Assembly (NCBI GenBank): GCA_004794785.1
Contig: SJOL01008894.1
Span: 552,315-616,314, forward strand
Reading direction: 5' to 3'
Origin: Opisthorchis felineus
Taxonomy: Eukaryota; Platyhelminthes; Trematoda; Opisthorchiida; Opisthorchiidae
DNA length: 64,000 nt
In this document: positions 47,750 to 60,490 of the stretch, in pieces
Layout: every line of letters starts with the position of its first letter
Position numbering within the stretch: position 1 is the first letter of the stretch
The notes under the pieces: generated by a model
Database searches by the model: none
The model's input: the letters and a program-made list of their open reading frames with translations, nothing else
What the model was told of the DNA's origin: nothing
Position numbers and translations under genes: made by a program

Positions 47750-50700
47750 CTGATTGAAGGTAAGAAGAGAAAAAGTTAAGTTTGACAGTCAAATCTGGTT
47801 TGAATTGAACGTGTGGGCGTGATCAAACAGGCAAATGTTTGAAAATACAAAACGGGAATGTTGTTGGAATGTGCAGCTGTCAACTACTTGTTCCGGTATC
47901 TGCACAACACAGCATTGAAGCAAAAATGTTTTCCTGACTGAGCCAAAGTTTTTCAATTTGGTGTTCTTCAGATTATTTGGTGACATCAAACATTCTACAA
48001 AAAACCTATACGGATATTAAATAGCTTAATCCATCAAGGCGCAAGACTGCTGGCTACCCTGGAAGCCTTAGATAACCCTTGCCGCACATATGCCCGTGAA
48101 TTAACTTCATCTGTGTTTGTTGGTGAATTCCGTCGGTGGCAGGAGTGAGCATTTGTGTGCTTTGTACGATGAGACATGCAGATCAGTATGCTCAAGCTAT
48201 TCTAGTTGGATTGATGAAGCGCAAACAAAGACCGAACCACTCCTGGATAGGAACTCAGACAAGTAGGCATTGAGTATTTAACGGGTATCCGGATTTCGAT
48301 TCCTTCTAACCCTTTGCAAACCCGAATGACAAAGAGGTGTAGCGTAGTGGAACTTCACGCAATGATATCACAAGTCCACAGGGGACCAGAGTGTCATAGG
48401 TGACGCAGATGAGTAATTAAACTGAATCAGCCATTTGAGCATCCATCCAGTAAGCAACAAGTCAAAAATTTGCTTCTCACGCCTGCTTCGACCTGCTCTG
48501 CCGAAGTACGTGCACTTGGTCTCTGTTCACTTGTATTTGGGCCTCAGTTTCCGTAAAAAGTCTGGTACTCAAAAGGTCGCTTAGAAAGCAAGAGATTCTT
48601 ATGCGGATGAATTTGCTTGTTTGATGAATACCACTTGATACATGCTAAACGATGTTATTTGGTAATGGATATTCGTTTCATGGAACACCAGGAATTTTCT
48701 ACACGCTATAGTATATCGCTTCATGTTTTGTAAAAGCGTGTTCGTAGATGCGCGCACCTAGTTCCCAACAGACTACTTCTCGAGCCAGTTGGACAATTAG
48801 GCGATATACTGGCGATATACTGCTCCTATGAAGCGACCAAACGCGAAAAATATCGCCGACAGTCACTTATCTAAACACCAGTTGTCTCTCCCAGAGGAAC
48901 TACAAAGCATTGCGGGATTAATCGAAAACCGGAAATCTAACTTCGTCTTTCCGGTGAATCGAATCACCAGTAAAGGTGGAAAAAGTTTGCACGGCCTGCC
49001 ATAAGAGTAACCAAATCATGTTTACATAGAAAAGGATACCTCAATTTAAACTGCGGTTCTTGCGCAATCAATCTATCAGAAAACAACCATTTCTTCTCCA
49101 CGTTGCATTCAAAACTTGACTACACCTGCAACTCATTGTAAACCGAGAAGAAGATGTCCCGTGATAAAACTTACCGTGAAAGTTCTGGTGGAATCATGAC
49201 AAGTTGACGACGCGGAATTTTGTTTATTTTGTGACTGTTCTGAGGAAAGTAAATTTTTAAAAGCTAATGGAATACATCGACTTATCGTTCAAAATCCGAT
49301 GTATTATTCAAAAGGAACGTCAAAATCGGGATGGTCTAGACGGTTGGCGTCAGCAAACTCAGCTCCCTGTGCACATTGCTTTTATACGTTTTGCGCAGAA
49401 AAACAACTTATATACTGAAGTCGACTCATAACTTCATATTATAATTCCAAATGTGCGGATTGTACCTCCCTTCAGGCAGACTAACAAATAAATGTTATTG
49501 AAATCAGGGGTAAAAACGCATCACCCGCTGTCCACACCATGAACTATAATAAAGGAATGTAGAACACAGCCGGTTCAAACAAACAGCATAGACGCATAAT
49601 GAAAGACGGCTAAAACAAGCATACTCCGATAATTTACAATGAAAGACGTAGATCATCCAACTTTTCCTACACTGACTGAAGGTGGTTGCGGGCAGTGTCT
49701 TCCGTGGTAGAAAGTAAGTGCGTTTCAGTTGCGGGACTTTTAATTTTTTTGGGTCCTACTGTGTGCTCTTCAGCGTTTCGTTCTTATCTCTCTACCCATT
49801 TTACTCGCTCCGGCGTCAGTCATTTGCTAGATGTACTTTTTGCCTTCCATTATCATAAACACTAGACAGAAAGACAATTACAGTGGATGTCAGGTTACGA
49901 TTCGAGAAAGAAACAGCAGTGGCAGCAATTCATTGGGACTGTTCACATCCACCAGTTTGTGTAAAAGGGAACTGGGGTTCCTGTAGTACTAGAAAGTGAC
50001 GTAGGATCCAATGAGATCACTTTGCCAAGGACTCTGAGGTGTTCCCTCAACTATTGCAAACTTATAAAACTATGAATGCGTAATACACCCTTTCCCTTCA
50101 ACAGTCTCCATCAGAAGTGCAACCAATTTTTAACTGTGACCAGATTTGTTCGTAGAGTTAAAAATGAACCATTAGCAGAGACAATTTTAGTGAGAACTCC
50201 CACAATCATCATCCTGTTTTCCTAAGCTAGATGAAAATGTCCCCCCTTTTCTTTGAATTTATCGTCACCTAGCATTTATGACTTTGAAACTGCAGGCAAT
50301 CTTCCAAGAATTTGTCATCCGAAGACCAGTAAACATGTGATTACTCGAGGTCGTCGTTTAAGGATGAACGGGACTGTGTTCTATTTGAGTGCGAGTCAAA
50401 AACTGCCGAGCAGCCACACTTGCGGCCGAACTGTGTAGTGTGAAAGTAATGACCAGAAGGACGCGGGCTCGAATCTGCGTGGATATTTGTAAGGTACAAA
50501 AAGCCGATGATTCTCAATAGGAAACAAGCAGATCTACAAGGCTTTTCAAGGTATTCTGGCGTAAAACAGCTTTACTTACACAACAAAATATGAACTAAAA
50601 TCATCGAATCTTAAAATGCTAAAGAGAATCCTCCATCAGCGTTTAATTTTTATCCTTTCTTCAACTTGTTTTATTATATATTTGTACAGCTCATATATAC

Positions 50701-50797
50701 AAAGACAAAAGTCAAGATTTCTATGTGCTTCTGGGGTAATCAGAATAAAACCCGCGAAGACAACCTTAATGAATGCCCACTTAAAACTTCCCTTTAG
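47750..50797. other. No supported gene; possible neurexin intron
   Basis: This stretch was scanned on both strands. It holds a remnant of the second tRNA-like SINE at about 50440-50480 and a short direct repeat GGCGATATACT x2 near 48798-48821. No ORF has a recognisable domain. Confidence 0.4.
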
Positions 50798-50899
50798 TTA
50801 CAGTGGGTTTGCAGGGTGCCACTTAACTCCATTCTTTCGGGTTTTAGTTTCGGCTGAACAAGATGGTTGCATGACGTCAGTTGACATCGTCTGCTTCAC

Positions 50900-51142
50900 T
50901 ATGAGAAGAAATGTGGAGGCCAAGTTAAGTACCGAGTTGTTGTTAACGAAGTAGATGATATCGTGTGAAACAGCAAATGTCTTGTCTAATGTGACGATAA
51001 ACCTGCCCCGATGTTCCTTAATCGACAATTTGCTAGGATCCTGTAATGTTAGTGACATGTACAGACAATCGCGTGCATCATTTGCATAAATCGATATTGG
51101 GACCGGCGTTCTTTGAAATAGTCTGCTGTGCTTGTCGCACAA
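50900..51142 (-). CDS. Candidate neurexin exon: first part of LNS4-like domain
   Basis: A minus-strand open frame of about 115 codons contains SRLFQRTPVPISIYANDA and then DCLYMSLTLQDPSKLSI. The arrangement (F-x(1-2)-R/T, a hydrophobic strand, a short acidic loop, then D-x-L-x-(h)-x-L-x-(h)-x-D) resembles the early strands of a laminin G/LNS domain, where neurexin LNS4 has SQRAYG, then ADTLRLELDGG. It lies upstream of the other LNS4-like candidates on the same strand. I cannot find a convincing acceptor, and the best donor (GGGGCAG|GTTTAT) has the wrong phase for the 47749 exon. Boundaries are only approximate and the stretch may be non-coding. Confidence 0.25.
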
Positions 51143-51209
51143 TATCCTTGTGCTTTGTATGTAAGTTCACCATGCGGTGAGCAATTATGATCCCACCCAA
51201 ACCGAAGAC

Positions 51210-51260
51210 AAAGCATACTACTTATAAGGTTATCAAAAACCTCTTGACAGGCCACAATCG
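51210..51260 (-). mobile_element. Single arm of the fold-back family
   Basis: ATACTACTTATAAGGTTATC followed by AAAAACCTCTTGACAGGCC matches the terminal arm of the 56.8 kb element. No partner arm was found nearby, so it is truncated. Confidence 0.5.
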
Positions 51261-52332
51261 AATGAAGTACAATGGGGTGCACCAAAGGCGGAAATCTCGA
51301 GGGTAGCTATTGCACTACTCGTTCATTTGCATATAGAGCCGGAAATAAACATATAAAATACGTGTGCTTAACTCTTAATGTACAGACCAGTGACAAGTTA
51401 GCAAACGGAGAGTAAGGCTTGGGCATGTAACGGCTGAAACGTGATCCAATGCGTAATTTTTGATTAATCCCTCCGGTGCGGGATCATCTGCTTTTATTCG
51501 CCACAAATGATACGCTAAATGTATGCTGGTAGAATCTAAGTGAGAAACCCATAAACAGTTCGTATTTTTTCACAGTTTTTGCTTGGAAGAATCATGTGGC
51601 GCGTGATTTCCCGCCTCTCTCTCTCATCCGCAAAATTTCGATCCACGCAAAAAAAACAAATGCTTGATGAAATTACGGTAACGTAAAGGTAACGAATGAA
51701 ATCTCGAATCAGCAAGTGGGTATATACAAGAAGCATGCCAGCTGACGACAAAAAAAACCTGCTTCAATTAACACACGAATACCACGAAATTAAGTCACCG
51801 TACATAAAAATCGAAGTGACAACCTAGGGAAGGGTACAAAGTGTCGTACTTCCGTTCGCCGAATGTGTGCTCTACTGGAGTGGTTACCAGGAACGTTCAC
51901 TGTGCGCCATGCTTGAACTTCACAGATGATTTGTTACACCTCTGTTTGACGAAGTCACAGCTGACAACCCGTAGGGACGTTAATAAGCCAACTTGCGTGC
52001 TTTTCACAATGGCCATCTTCTAAGTACTCAACAGGCTTTGATGTAATTACTTCCACAAAATCTGCTGAATTTCGTGCTGCGCAGAATGAACGGATGGGTG
52101 TCTATAATTTAAGGACAGCATCTACAAATCGCAAATGAAAAATGCGACTCGCCCCAAAATATATCTTTTTGGTTCCACTGTGCGCTACCACCTTCTCACA
52201 ACCAACAGAGTGTGCGATGTACTCATCTAGAGGAGCGCGAGATCCTTCGTCCGAGTTTCAGGAGGCGGCTATCACGTGAAGCGTTTGGTGTCGTACCACT
52301 GATGAAGTGTATCTCCTCATTCAGTGGCATAA

Positions 52333-52554
52333 CTATGGATCAGAATGGTTTTTCCGCAACGTGCACAACCCTACAACTTTTAACCCTGTAGGGTAATCGT
52401 CTCCAGCTTGCCGAGACAAATACTTGGAGGGGCAGTTATGAAATGTTTCCAAAGTCCTGCTAAAGCCGGCGAATGCAAGCGCCGTAGTCAACAGCAGCGC
52501 TAACAACACCAACCAGGACAGTCCATATATCCCACGCACCTCAATCTAAAGCAT
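52333..52554 (-). other. Unrecognised ORF with strongly hydrophobic N-terminal segment
   Basis: A minus-strand frame of about 70 codons has a leucine-rich run (GLSWLVLLALLLTTALAFAG) that would serve as a signal peptide or membrane anchor, followed by a short polar tail. It has no in-frame ATG: the nearest in-frame upstream codon is a TAG, and the frame begins with GTG. It could follow an acceptor, GATGCTTTAG, at about 52552-52551. It could be the exon of an unknown membrane protein or a chance hydrophobic frame. No family recognised. Confidence 0.2.
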
Positions 52555-53215
52555 CCAACTCCTCAGCCATGGGACAATGTACTCCAAACGAACTACGAGA
52601 ACGGAAATAAAAACGTTAGTTAAACCCTCCGCAACCCCCTACCAGGGACAAGTGACTCCATCCAGGTCACTGCTCAGACAGCTCCACAATCGTCCGACTG
52701 TAATACCTATAGCTTCGAGTTCAAACAAACCTTGGTCTGCCGGCTTCACTCTTAGAACCCAAATCAAGCAATTCACTCGACAGTTTTTCACTTCTGGCAT
52801 CGACCGCGGATTTCAGTTTGTTGTCATGACGCAGAAGCAAGTCCTGTCGCTTCTAGAAACCTGTCTTTCAACATCGTTACCAGGGAGTTCATCATGTGCC
52901 GATCAATCTCAATCTGATTTGCCGAGCCAACCTCTCCACCTTCCGAACGAAACACCAGAGACGGGAAGATGCAGCGTCTAGTGTGTTGGATGGGTCGTGA
53001 AAGGAACTATACAAATAAAATTACGGCCAGCCTGCAGAAAGGTGAGCGAGCTAAATATTCAAAACAAGCATAAAGCTGGTCAAATAGCGCACTGCAATCA
53101 TCGGTGTGGGTTTTGATCGGCCAAGTTACGCGGTAGTAAGCTGACCGTACGATTCCTTTGATAAGGAGCGTGTCCCCAGATTCGGACGTGCTCACGCCAA
53201 GAATACTCCTTCGGT

Positions 53216-53240
53216 TAGTTAACTGCTGAGCAGTTAACTA
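53216..53240. repeat. Perfect palindrome, 12-bp arms around one base
   Basis: TAGTTAACTGCT at 53216-53227 and its exact reverse complement at 53229-53240 are separated by a single G. Confidence 0.9.
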
Positions 53241-56200
53241 TGCTGTTATTACCTGGGGGTGGTCCACCGTACTCCGTCATGCTCTGGGTTCTCTAATCCC
53301 AAAGGTCTGGAATACAAATGCACCCGACAAGCTGACGCCAACTTGCTTCTCATTCACTCTTGTTCGATGCCTTCATAGAGTTTTTGCTGATCATTTGGGC
53401 CATGGATTACATGTATTCCCACCTTGTTTTGAATTTCTGCATTAGGACGGTAGCTCGAAAGCTACTCCACTGCTACACGTCTTACTTCATCGCTCTTCGG
53501 TGACTGCTTCTAATCCCAGGTTGGCTTTTGCAAAGGCTTTTGTCTGGGTTTCGCATTGTACAATTTTCAGATCTGCCAAAGTGCTCGAAGCAGCCCACCA
53601 CTAGTTTCCTACATCACGCGGTCTTACGAGAATGTTTTTACCTCGTTCTCCCATTAGGAGATCCACCACCACAGCGGGTAGCAGTGGGGACCGTTCTACA
53701 CGCTATTGTTCATCACGGCGACGGATTGTCGATACCGCAAATGGGCTACCAGTCCCATGACACCTTAATAGAAGGCTTCGCCTTCGCTGACTACCGGAAA
53801 GAAAATTCGACATGCCCTAAAGAGAAGCTTTAAACGGCTGGTTTGGGAAAGGCATGTTTGACGATGAACGTCCAGAAGACAATGGCACGTGTGATTTGTA
53901 GGAACGCAAAGCATTTGGTGGCGGTGGCTTCATTTGAAGTCTCTTGCTTTTCCAGGGAACTCAATAGCCTACTAGACCCAACAAGTGTCATGAAATAGCT
54001 GAGCATCTTCCTCACTTTCAAGAGGAAAAGAGTTTTGATAACCGACAAAAGCTGTTGGAATTGCCCAATGAGATAACGCATGCCTGTTGAACTACTATCA
54101 CAAGGGTATACCTAACGCCAAAACTGCCATATTCCAGCGTGCTTGACCAAATCTACCGTAATATCTTCAGAAGACTGAATAACCATGTCAGGCAGTCCGT
54201 TCAAGGCTGGTTTCATTCACCGGAGTACATCACAATCAACTATGTTGGCGTCTCCAAACAATATGAGAAGGCATCTCAATCTTGTGTAGCACCACCTCGA
54301 ATCCTCGATGAATAGCTGCTGTCTATGTAATGCCGAGTAATGCGCGATGTGGGTGAAATAAACGGAAGCAGAAGTATGGTGCTGACGATTTATCCCCTGC
54401 CACAATCTGAGCACTACACGCCACTGATCGTGTTCGGTTCAAATCAAGGAGTCAGCTTTACTCAGTCTGTGACAAGGCTGTTGTTGTACTGAGATCACAG
54501 TCAACGAGCCCATCAGTTGGGGCTCTCTACACAGCTACGGTAATTTTTGCGTGACTGGTGGCGTTAAGTGTGCATTGTTGACCGCGCCTTTCACATCTGA
54601 CGGACACCTTGTGCCAGAAGTACGAGTCTTGATTATGCTAGAGATCACTGCGTTTGAAAGAGTATTCGGCATTCTTTGGTTGCTGTTCCTTACACGTATT
54701 TTTCCACGCCAAACATTTTCGTATACCTTGGAGATTATTTTATCTGACTAGAAATTATTAATGACGCGTCTTAGTGTGTGGAGTGTTCTGTTTTTTTAGT
54801 GTTCTTCTGAACATCATTCTGTCGCTCACACATTTTTGTTTATACTCGTGGTCATCAAAAATAAACAAGAGAGGTATTATTAGCAAATTTTAGAGAATCT
54901 TATGATCCGATTTAAATGTCTTTTAGATGCCCCAAGTTCTCCATTTGTGGCCAATTCTTCAAAGGATTCTTTCCATGCGAAATAAAAACATCGTTCTACA
55001 CGTTTTAGCAGCTTAATTGACGTGCATTTTCACACAAGCATTCAGATTTACATGTTATCATGTCAGCTAGATCGCACTGGAGAGTAAACTATTCCAAAGT
55101 GGTCAACGTTTCGTTTCAGTAGCTTATTAGACAAGGCCGCACGAGCAATTTATGCAGTGCAGTTTTTTTTCGGTCGTTTGACAAACTCTGGCTGCATGTT
55201 ATGCCGTTACCTGACAAACTGCTGCTGAACAGATAACATATGTGGCCGTTAATTCAGTTTGAATTCGTGTGGTCACTTCCTCGAGTTATTCCCCACTGTT
55301 TATCCCTTATGGCTCTAATCATGTAATTACACCTGATCGTTGGTCCTACAGCTGGGTCACTCAGAAACTCTGAGCCAACTTGATTAAATCTGACGAGTAT
55401 TCACTGCTACAAGCAACTGGAATTTTCCACTGGTGACTCCACTCTCTGTGGGAGGGCAATAAGCCTATGATGGACAAACGTTGTTCGTTTAATGTTTATC
55501 AGAAAAGCGATTTTCTCTGGAATAATCCATCATCTAAAGTTAGGCTGACTACAACGTACCATGAACGACTGGTGATAAAACCCTGGTCACCTTATTAGCC
55601 AAGAAAGCTGTTCAGGTAAGGTAAAATAACCAAACGAGACTTATTCGGTGTTCCATCTAAGGTGTTGATTGATTGATTTTAACGCAAGGTTAGTTTCCCT
55701 CAAAAGTCTGGAAACTAGTAACAGGCAGTGATTAGCAAACTCCCCGTGATTCACATCAAATAAATTACATTTCAGTGAAAATAGGGAATTTTCCAGGCAA
55801 CAGTGCAAAAACTTTCACAGATCAGACGCACGACGAAATCCTTGTGTATCAATTTCCATCTCATTTTTTAACTGAAACTTGATCACAATCGGAAATATAT
55901 TTTCACTGTTACAAAAATGCGACATTCCTAATGAAGTCTTTAAAGTTAGTTTTCATTTTATTCCTGACACATTAGAATCATTGCAAAAGATTCTACACGT
56001 GATAACTCAACCAAGAACAATGTAATTAGGCCTGTTCTTCAATAGGTCTGGCATCGCAGTCACTGTTGGCAGACCGAATACTTTCGCTCGATGTGTCCTT
56101 CAGCCTGATACTGTTTTTTTAAACAGGCGTTTTCTAAGAGTGGAGCTTGTCTAACATTTTAATTGTGTATTTCGTATTTGGAATGTAGTTGTGTGGACAG

Positions 56201-56816
56201 GACCCGATGCGCATTTTGCAAGTTAAGAGGGAGTGGCCAGTACAAAGTCATCAGGACAGTAGGTCAGCGCATTTTTTTCATCTGGGTTCAAGGGGCTATC
56301 CCGAAGTAAATACATGCAATATAGATTTTTAAAGGTGCTTTAGAGCGCAGACTCTTCTTCGAATCAAATAGTCTGCCAATGAAACCTTTAAAATGGAGAG
56401 CTATTGACCAGAGAACGCACAAATGCAAATAAACTTATGCCGTTGGTGACAGAGTTTGTTTCTGAAAGTTGTTCTACGTGGATTCTAAAGCAGGACTTGC
56501 AACGTGTTTGGTTTCAGCAACAACTGATCTGGTTCTGAGTGAGCCACTGCGCGACTGGTAAAGTTCACTTCGAATTAAGTTTGGGTCGGCTGCTGGAGAT
56601 GGTTAGTTTGACTCGATTTTACGTCATACACACGTTCAAAAATAAATTTCACTTTTATACACTCATCTGCATACCCATTTGATTTTGACGGGAGACCTAC
56701 CTGGAAACCAGCTGAATCTCTCGTTTATGATGCTCCTCAGCAGTTGAACGTGTTGTAGCAGGCCGCCTCGTGTCTCAGTTAATACGATATTCTAGATGTT
56801 AGGATACATTATATGG

Positions 56817-57124
56817 ACGTAATACACTACTAATAAGGTTGCTGAAAACCCCTCGACAGCCCGGTTTCGATTTGTTTGGGGATCATTCACTAAAGAAGGA
56901 CATCATAAACGAGAGGATTAGCTGGGTTCTAGGCGACTGTCCCATGAAAACGAAATTGATATGCAGATGATTGCATAAGCCGAATCTCTTGCAATTTGGG
57001 TTCAAGTAGCACATAAGGTTGACGGAAACTCGGGACCACGCCTAGCTGATGAGTTTCAAGAAGGGCTAAACCGGTCGTGGGTTGTCGAGGGATTTTCAGC
57101 AACTTTATGAGTAGTGTATTACGT
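56817..57124. mobile_element. Fold-back/MITE-like element with perfect terminal inverted repeats
   Basis: ACGTAATACACTACT at 56817-56831 and AGTAGTGTATTACGT at 57110-57124 are perfect inverted 15-mers. Inside, CTCGACAGCCCGGTTTC near 56857 pairs with AAACCGGTCGTGGGTTGTCG near 57068, so the terminal pairing extends to about 45 bases with mismatches. The right half has CAATTTGGGTTCAAGTAGCA and CATAAGGTTGACGGAAACTC, shared with all other members. It encodes no protein, so any movement would depend on another element's enzyme. Confidence 0.78.
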
Positions 57125-58336
57125 ATGCAAAATGTTACTGTATTTCATTCGCGAAATCTGATACAAAACACCCACTGACTTAGTAAAGGTGTGAGGAAGC
57201 TGGCTAGAATGAAATGACAAAACGCCGCAACATTAAGGGGAAATTCGACTGAGTGTAGCCAAGTATAGCTTTGAATGAAGAAGGAACTTAACGAAGGCAA
57301 GGGGAGGTAAGCCCAACCGAAATTTTAACCCTTCTTTAGATATTACTGGCAGGCACAAGACGCAAATTTTCGCATAATATTACCTAGATCAAGGTGTAAA
57401 CTAGGAAAAATGGAGTAGTTTATGTAGCTGAATGGAAATCAAACTTGACTAAACGGCTTAATTGTTTGACCGAATCCCTCTAGCCATAGATTACGTACAC
57501 TCAGGGGGCGGGGATTTTTCGATCGACCCGAACAGAGATGTAGTTGTTGGGCAATAAACCAGTTCACGGTAGGTAGAATAAAACAAGACATGTTTCCCAT
57601 ATGTTTACTTGTTTCACACACTGACACCGTTATTGTAGAAAGACAAGAAAGACATATTCACCTTTGTTGGGCAGAATGAACTAGACGCCATGGTAACGCG
57701 AAGCCTTAGCTTTGGACAGCCCGCTTTTGGTTACCTCAAGCAGTGTCACCGTTGGTGTAAATGCTGTCAATTACGTCTACGCCTTTCTATTATTCATTGC
57801 GTTGGCACTGTGAAACTACCTCGTGCGGTCCGAGAACCCACATCGTCTCACTTCCGGATGCCCCTTATTTTGGTTGATGGGTAACATTATGGACGGACTA
57901 CGGCTTGGTTAGGCAGGAAACGTCTCCCTGTTCTGTGTGAAGCCAAACGAGGTTTTTGGACAAATCGTACTGAAAGGGGGTTAAAAAGAAATTAGATTAC
58001 GCTTCGCAAATTTAAATGTAAAACTACAAACCTACGGTAGGGTTTCAATTTCAGTGAGGAATTCCTGCAATCAGAGAATCTTTATGGCCTGTTACTGAAA
58101 ACATTTTCATTCGTAAGTGAGCCTAGTTGAGCATTACACAATTGGGTACTGTATATTCAGTTATAAGCCAACATTTTGCTTGAAATATTCTGGACAATAA
58201 TCCAAATTTTGGGACGTTCTCAATCTACAAACAAAACGGTGTTTCACATCAATTACGTTCACCTATTGAGAAAGTCACAACGACACAACTTTTGTTGCCG
58301 GGGCAACTAATCATTCGCTGACAAGAGACGGAATCA

Positions 58337-59405
58337 ATGGGATTGCGCTTTTTTAAAGTCAGTTACTTGCTGTTGGTTTGTCGTGGAATTTGTCAGTTTT
58401 CTATCCACATCGCGTTTGTTTCACAGGCTTTTCTCCTACTCTGGTGCGATTATTCTACTGATATCACATCAACAGCAGGTAGTTGGAGGCAAGTAAAGCT
58501 GTGTTTGGGTGTTCGGTCATATCAAGCCTTTAACTCCGATTATCTGAACCAGGTTGCCAAATCCAAACTGGGGCTGGAATCCGCTAACCTATGCAGGCCA
58601 GACCGATGGGGATGCTTAGGTTTGAAAAGTACATTTATTCAGACAAACTGTATGATATTCACCACCAGCCGAAACTAATTGTACGTTTAGTTGTGGAAAT
58701 CTCCCGGAATGTCTATGTTTTCTCTGAAAGTGTTAATGAACGAAGATTGTTGAATGGGGAAACGCCGGTTATTAACCACAGGTTTGGTGTCCACGAGACA
58801 TTCAAGAAACTGTCATAGCAGATGTGTTACAAGGGTATACACCCCAATGATGGCAGTCAGACGTCTTTACTGCAAGGCCTCATCTAATTTGGGAACCAGA
58901 GTTCTGGAGCCAGCAAACATCGGCTGGCAAATCGCAATCTATAGCCGCGTTTGTTGGGGGTAGTCTCAAAGAATGCCCAGGCGAAATAAAATTTCTTCGT
59001 CGTCAGAAATTAATTTTGCACAAGTTACAGTATTTCAATCATACAGCGCCAACCATTGTTGTACAAGGCCGATGGAGATTACGCGCACCTGAGGATGATT
59101 GTCGAGTTAATATGCTAAAGGGTGTCCTACCGTGCACATATACAACGAATCCAGTAGGTAACGCACGACAACATGTCGAATATGCTTGCAAAATGGACAG
59201 TTTATCCCAAGTGCAACAGTCACCGGTGCACTACGTCTATCCAGTCTCAGTTATAATATTTAGAATGTGTCGAAATGGACATCACGTGACTGATTTGGAA
59301 TTCGATGCTGCTAAGGTAGGGTGCATTGGGTCGGGTTGGACAAGTGAAACGACCAGTGAGAAAAGGTTCAGTGATTCAACTGAGCTATGTGAATTGAACA
59401 AATAA
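58337..59405 (+). other. Plus-strand open stretch in several frames, unrecognised
   Basis: Across about 1.07 kb, plus-strand frames stay open in overlapping blocks: 58337-58678, 58591-58818, 58754-58963 and 59016-59405, the last being 129 codons. The minus strand has no comparable frame over most of it. The first block starts with ATG and a hydrophobic run. A good acceptor with a branch-like CTAAC (CCGCTAACCTATGCAG, AG at 58595-58596) precedes a block containing YIYSDKLYDIHHQPKLIVRL. The last block could end at GCTAAG|GTAGGG. It might be an unspliced pair of exons of a plus-strand gene, or a frameshifted retro-copy. I recognise no domain and assign no function. Confidence 0.25.
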
Positions 59406-60400
59406 TACTCTGAATTGACACCATGTGCTAACAGAAATCCAGATTGAATGACAACAGAGGGTGCCACATATAACAGTGGATTTAAGCGGTGTGAAAAAAG
59501 TCACACTTTGAACCATGTGGATTCAACTAACGAACGGAACTGGTTCTAAACATACTTGATAACATAAAGCTCCTTATGTGTGATTGTTTGTTATCTTGTA
59601 TCCAAGTTTACAAGGCACGGATCTGGGTATCGGTTTTTTACGAGTTGGTTAGACACCAACCTTTCGTAACCTCATAGTGACCAAAATTTTCATGTGAGTT
59701 ACAATTTCGAGAAATTCAGTACCTGAATCTTCTCCTGAAATTTTGTTTTCAGAATATGATGAACAACAGTCACCAAAAGGTTTATCCATCTTTTTACAGT
59801 GCTAATAAAATGTGGTTTTCACTTTCATTGTCTTCACGGTCGTAGTTTTCATCCTGCTCTTGATCAAACATCAGTTTTGGAGGGCGGTACTTCAAAGCCC
59901 AAACATTTATATTGGCTGCGATGCTGCCTTGACACATTTGACTAGGCAGATCAGCAAGGCAAACTCAAATAACTAACTTGAAGGAATGTGTTACTACTCC
60001 TGACTCTTTTCCAGCCCTGGACAACAGACCAGACATTTACCAATTTACCGGACTTTTATTCACTGTTCAGTTTGATGAATGTGACTGAGTGGGTGGAGGC
60101 TATATCATAGTTTATTCCGTAAACGGGCTGCGCACACCGTTGAGGGGTAAAAAGTACCAAAACCAGGCAATAATGGACGACAATTCCAAAAGTTGTGTGG
60201 CCTTAGAAAACAAGAAATACAAGCCACAACGCAACACAGATTCTTATCAGACCAATCGGAATCCAAATGCGATGATAATCAACGGCCAATCAGGTTATAG
60301 CTCCAAGCTGCTGTTTGTAAACTATATAGGCGCAAGCAAGAGAAGATGGACTACCCACCCAATAGCTCACTGAAGATGTCTCCTCGAACTGTAAATTGAA

Positions 60401-60490
60401 TTGCCAAACTCGGCGAACAGATGAATAGCCACCTGATCAATTACCAAGTACCAGTCTTTTTGCGACTGGGAGAAATGAAATCAACCCAAA
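60401..60490 (+). repeat. Second copy of the dispersed repeat
   Basis: It has CTCGGCGAACAGATGAATAG, CACCTGATCAATTACCAAGT and GACTGGGAGAAATGAAATCA, aligning along its length with 727-810. Confidence 0.6.

Larger units (their letters stand above)
51261..56816. other. No well-supported gene
   Basis: It contains the hydrophobic ORF at 52.3-52.5 kb and the palindrome at 53.2 kb. A 134-codon Ser/Pro/Gln-rich plus-strand frame at 52577-52981 has no recognisable motif, and neither do minus frames at 53007-53195 and 53830-54081. From about 54760 to 56660 both strands are stop-rich and I see nothing. Confidence 0.4.

Noticed and set aside
52577..52981. 134-codon plus-strand ORF rich in Ser, Pro and Gln
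   Set aside because: No recognisable domain and no splice or start context; possibly chance or an unknown repeat. Not strong enough to call a gene.
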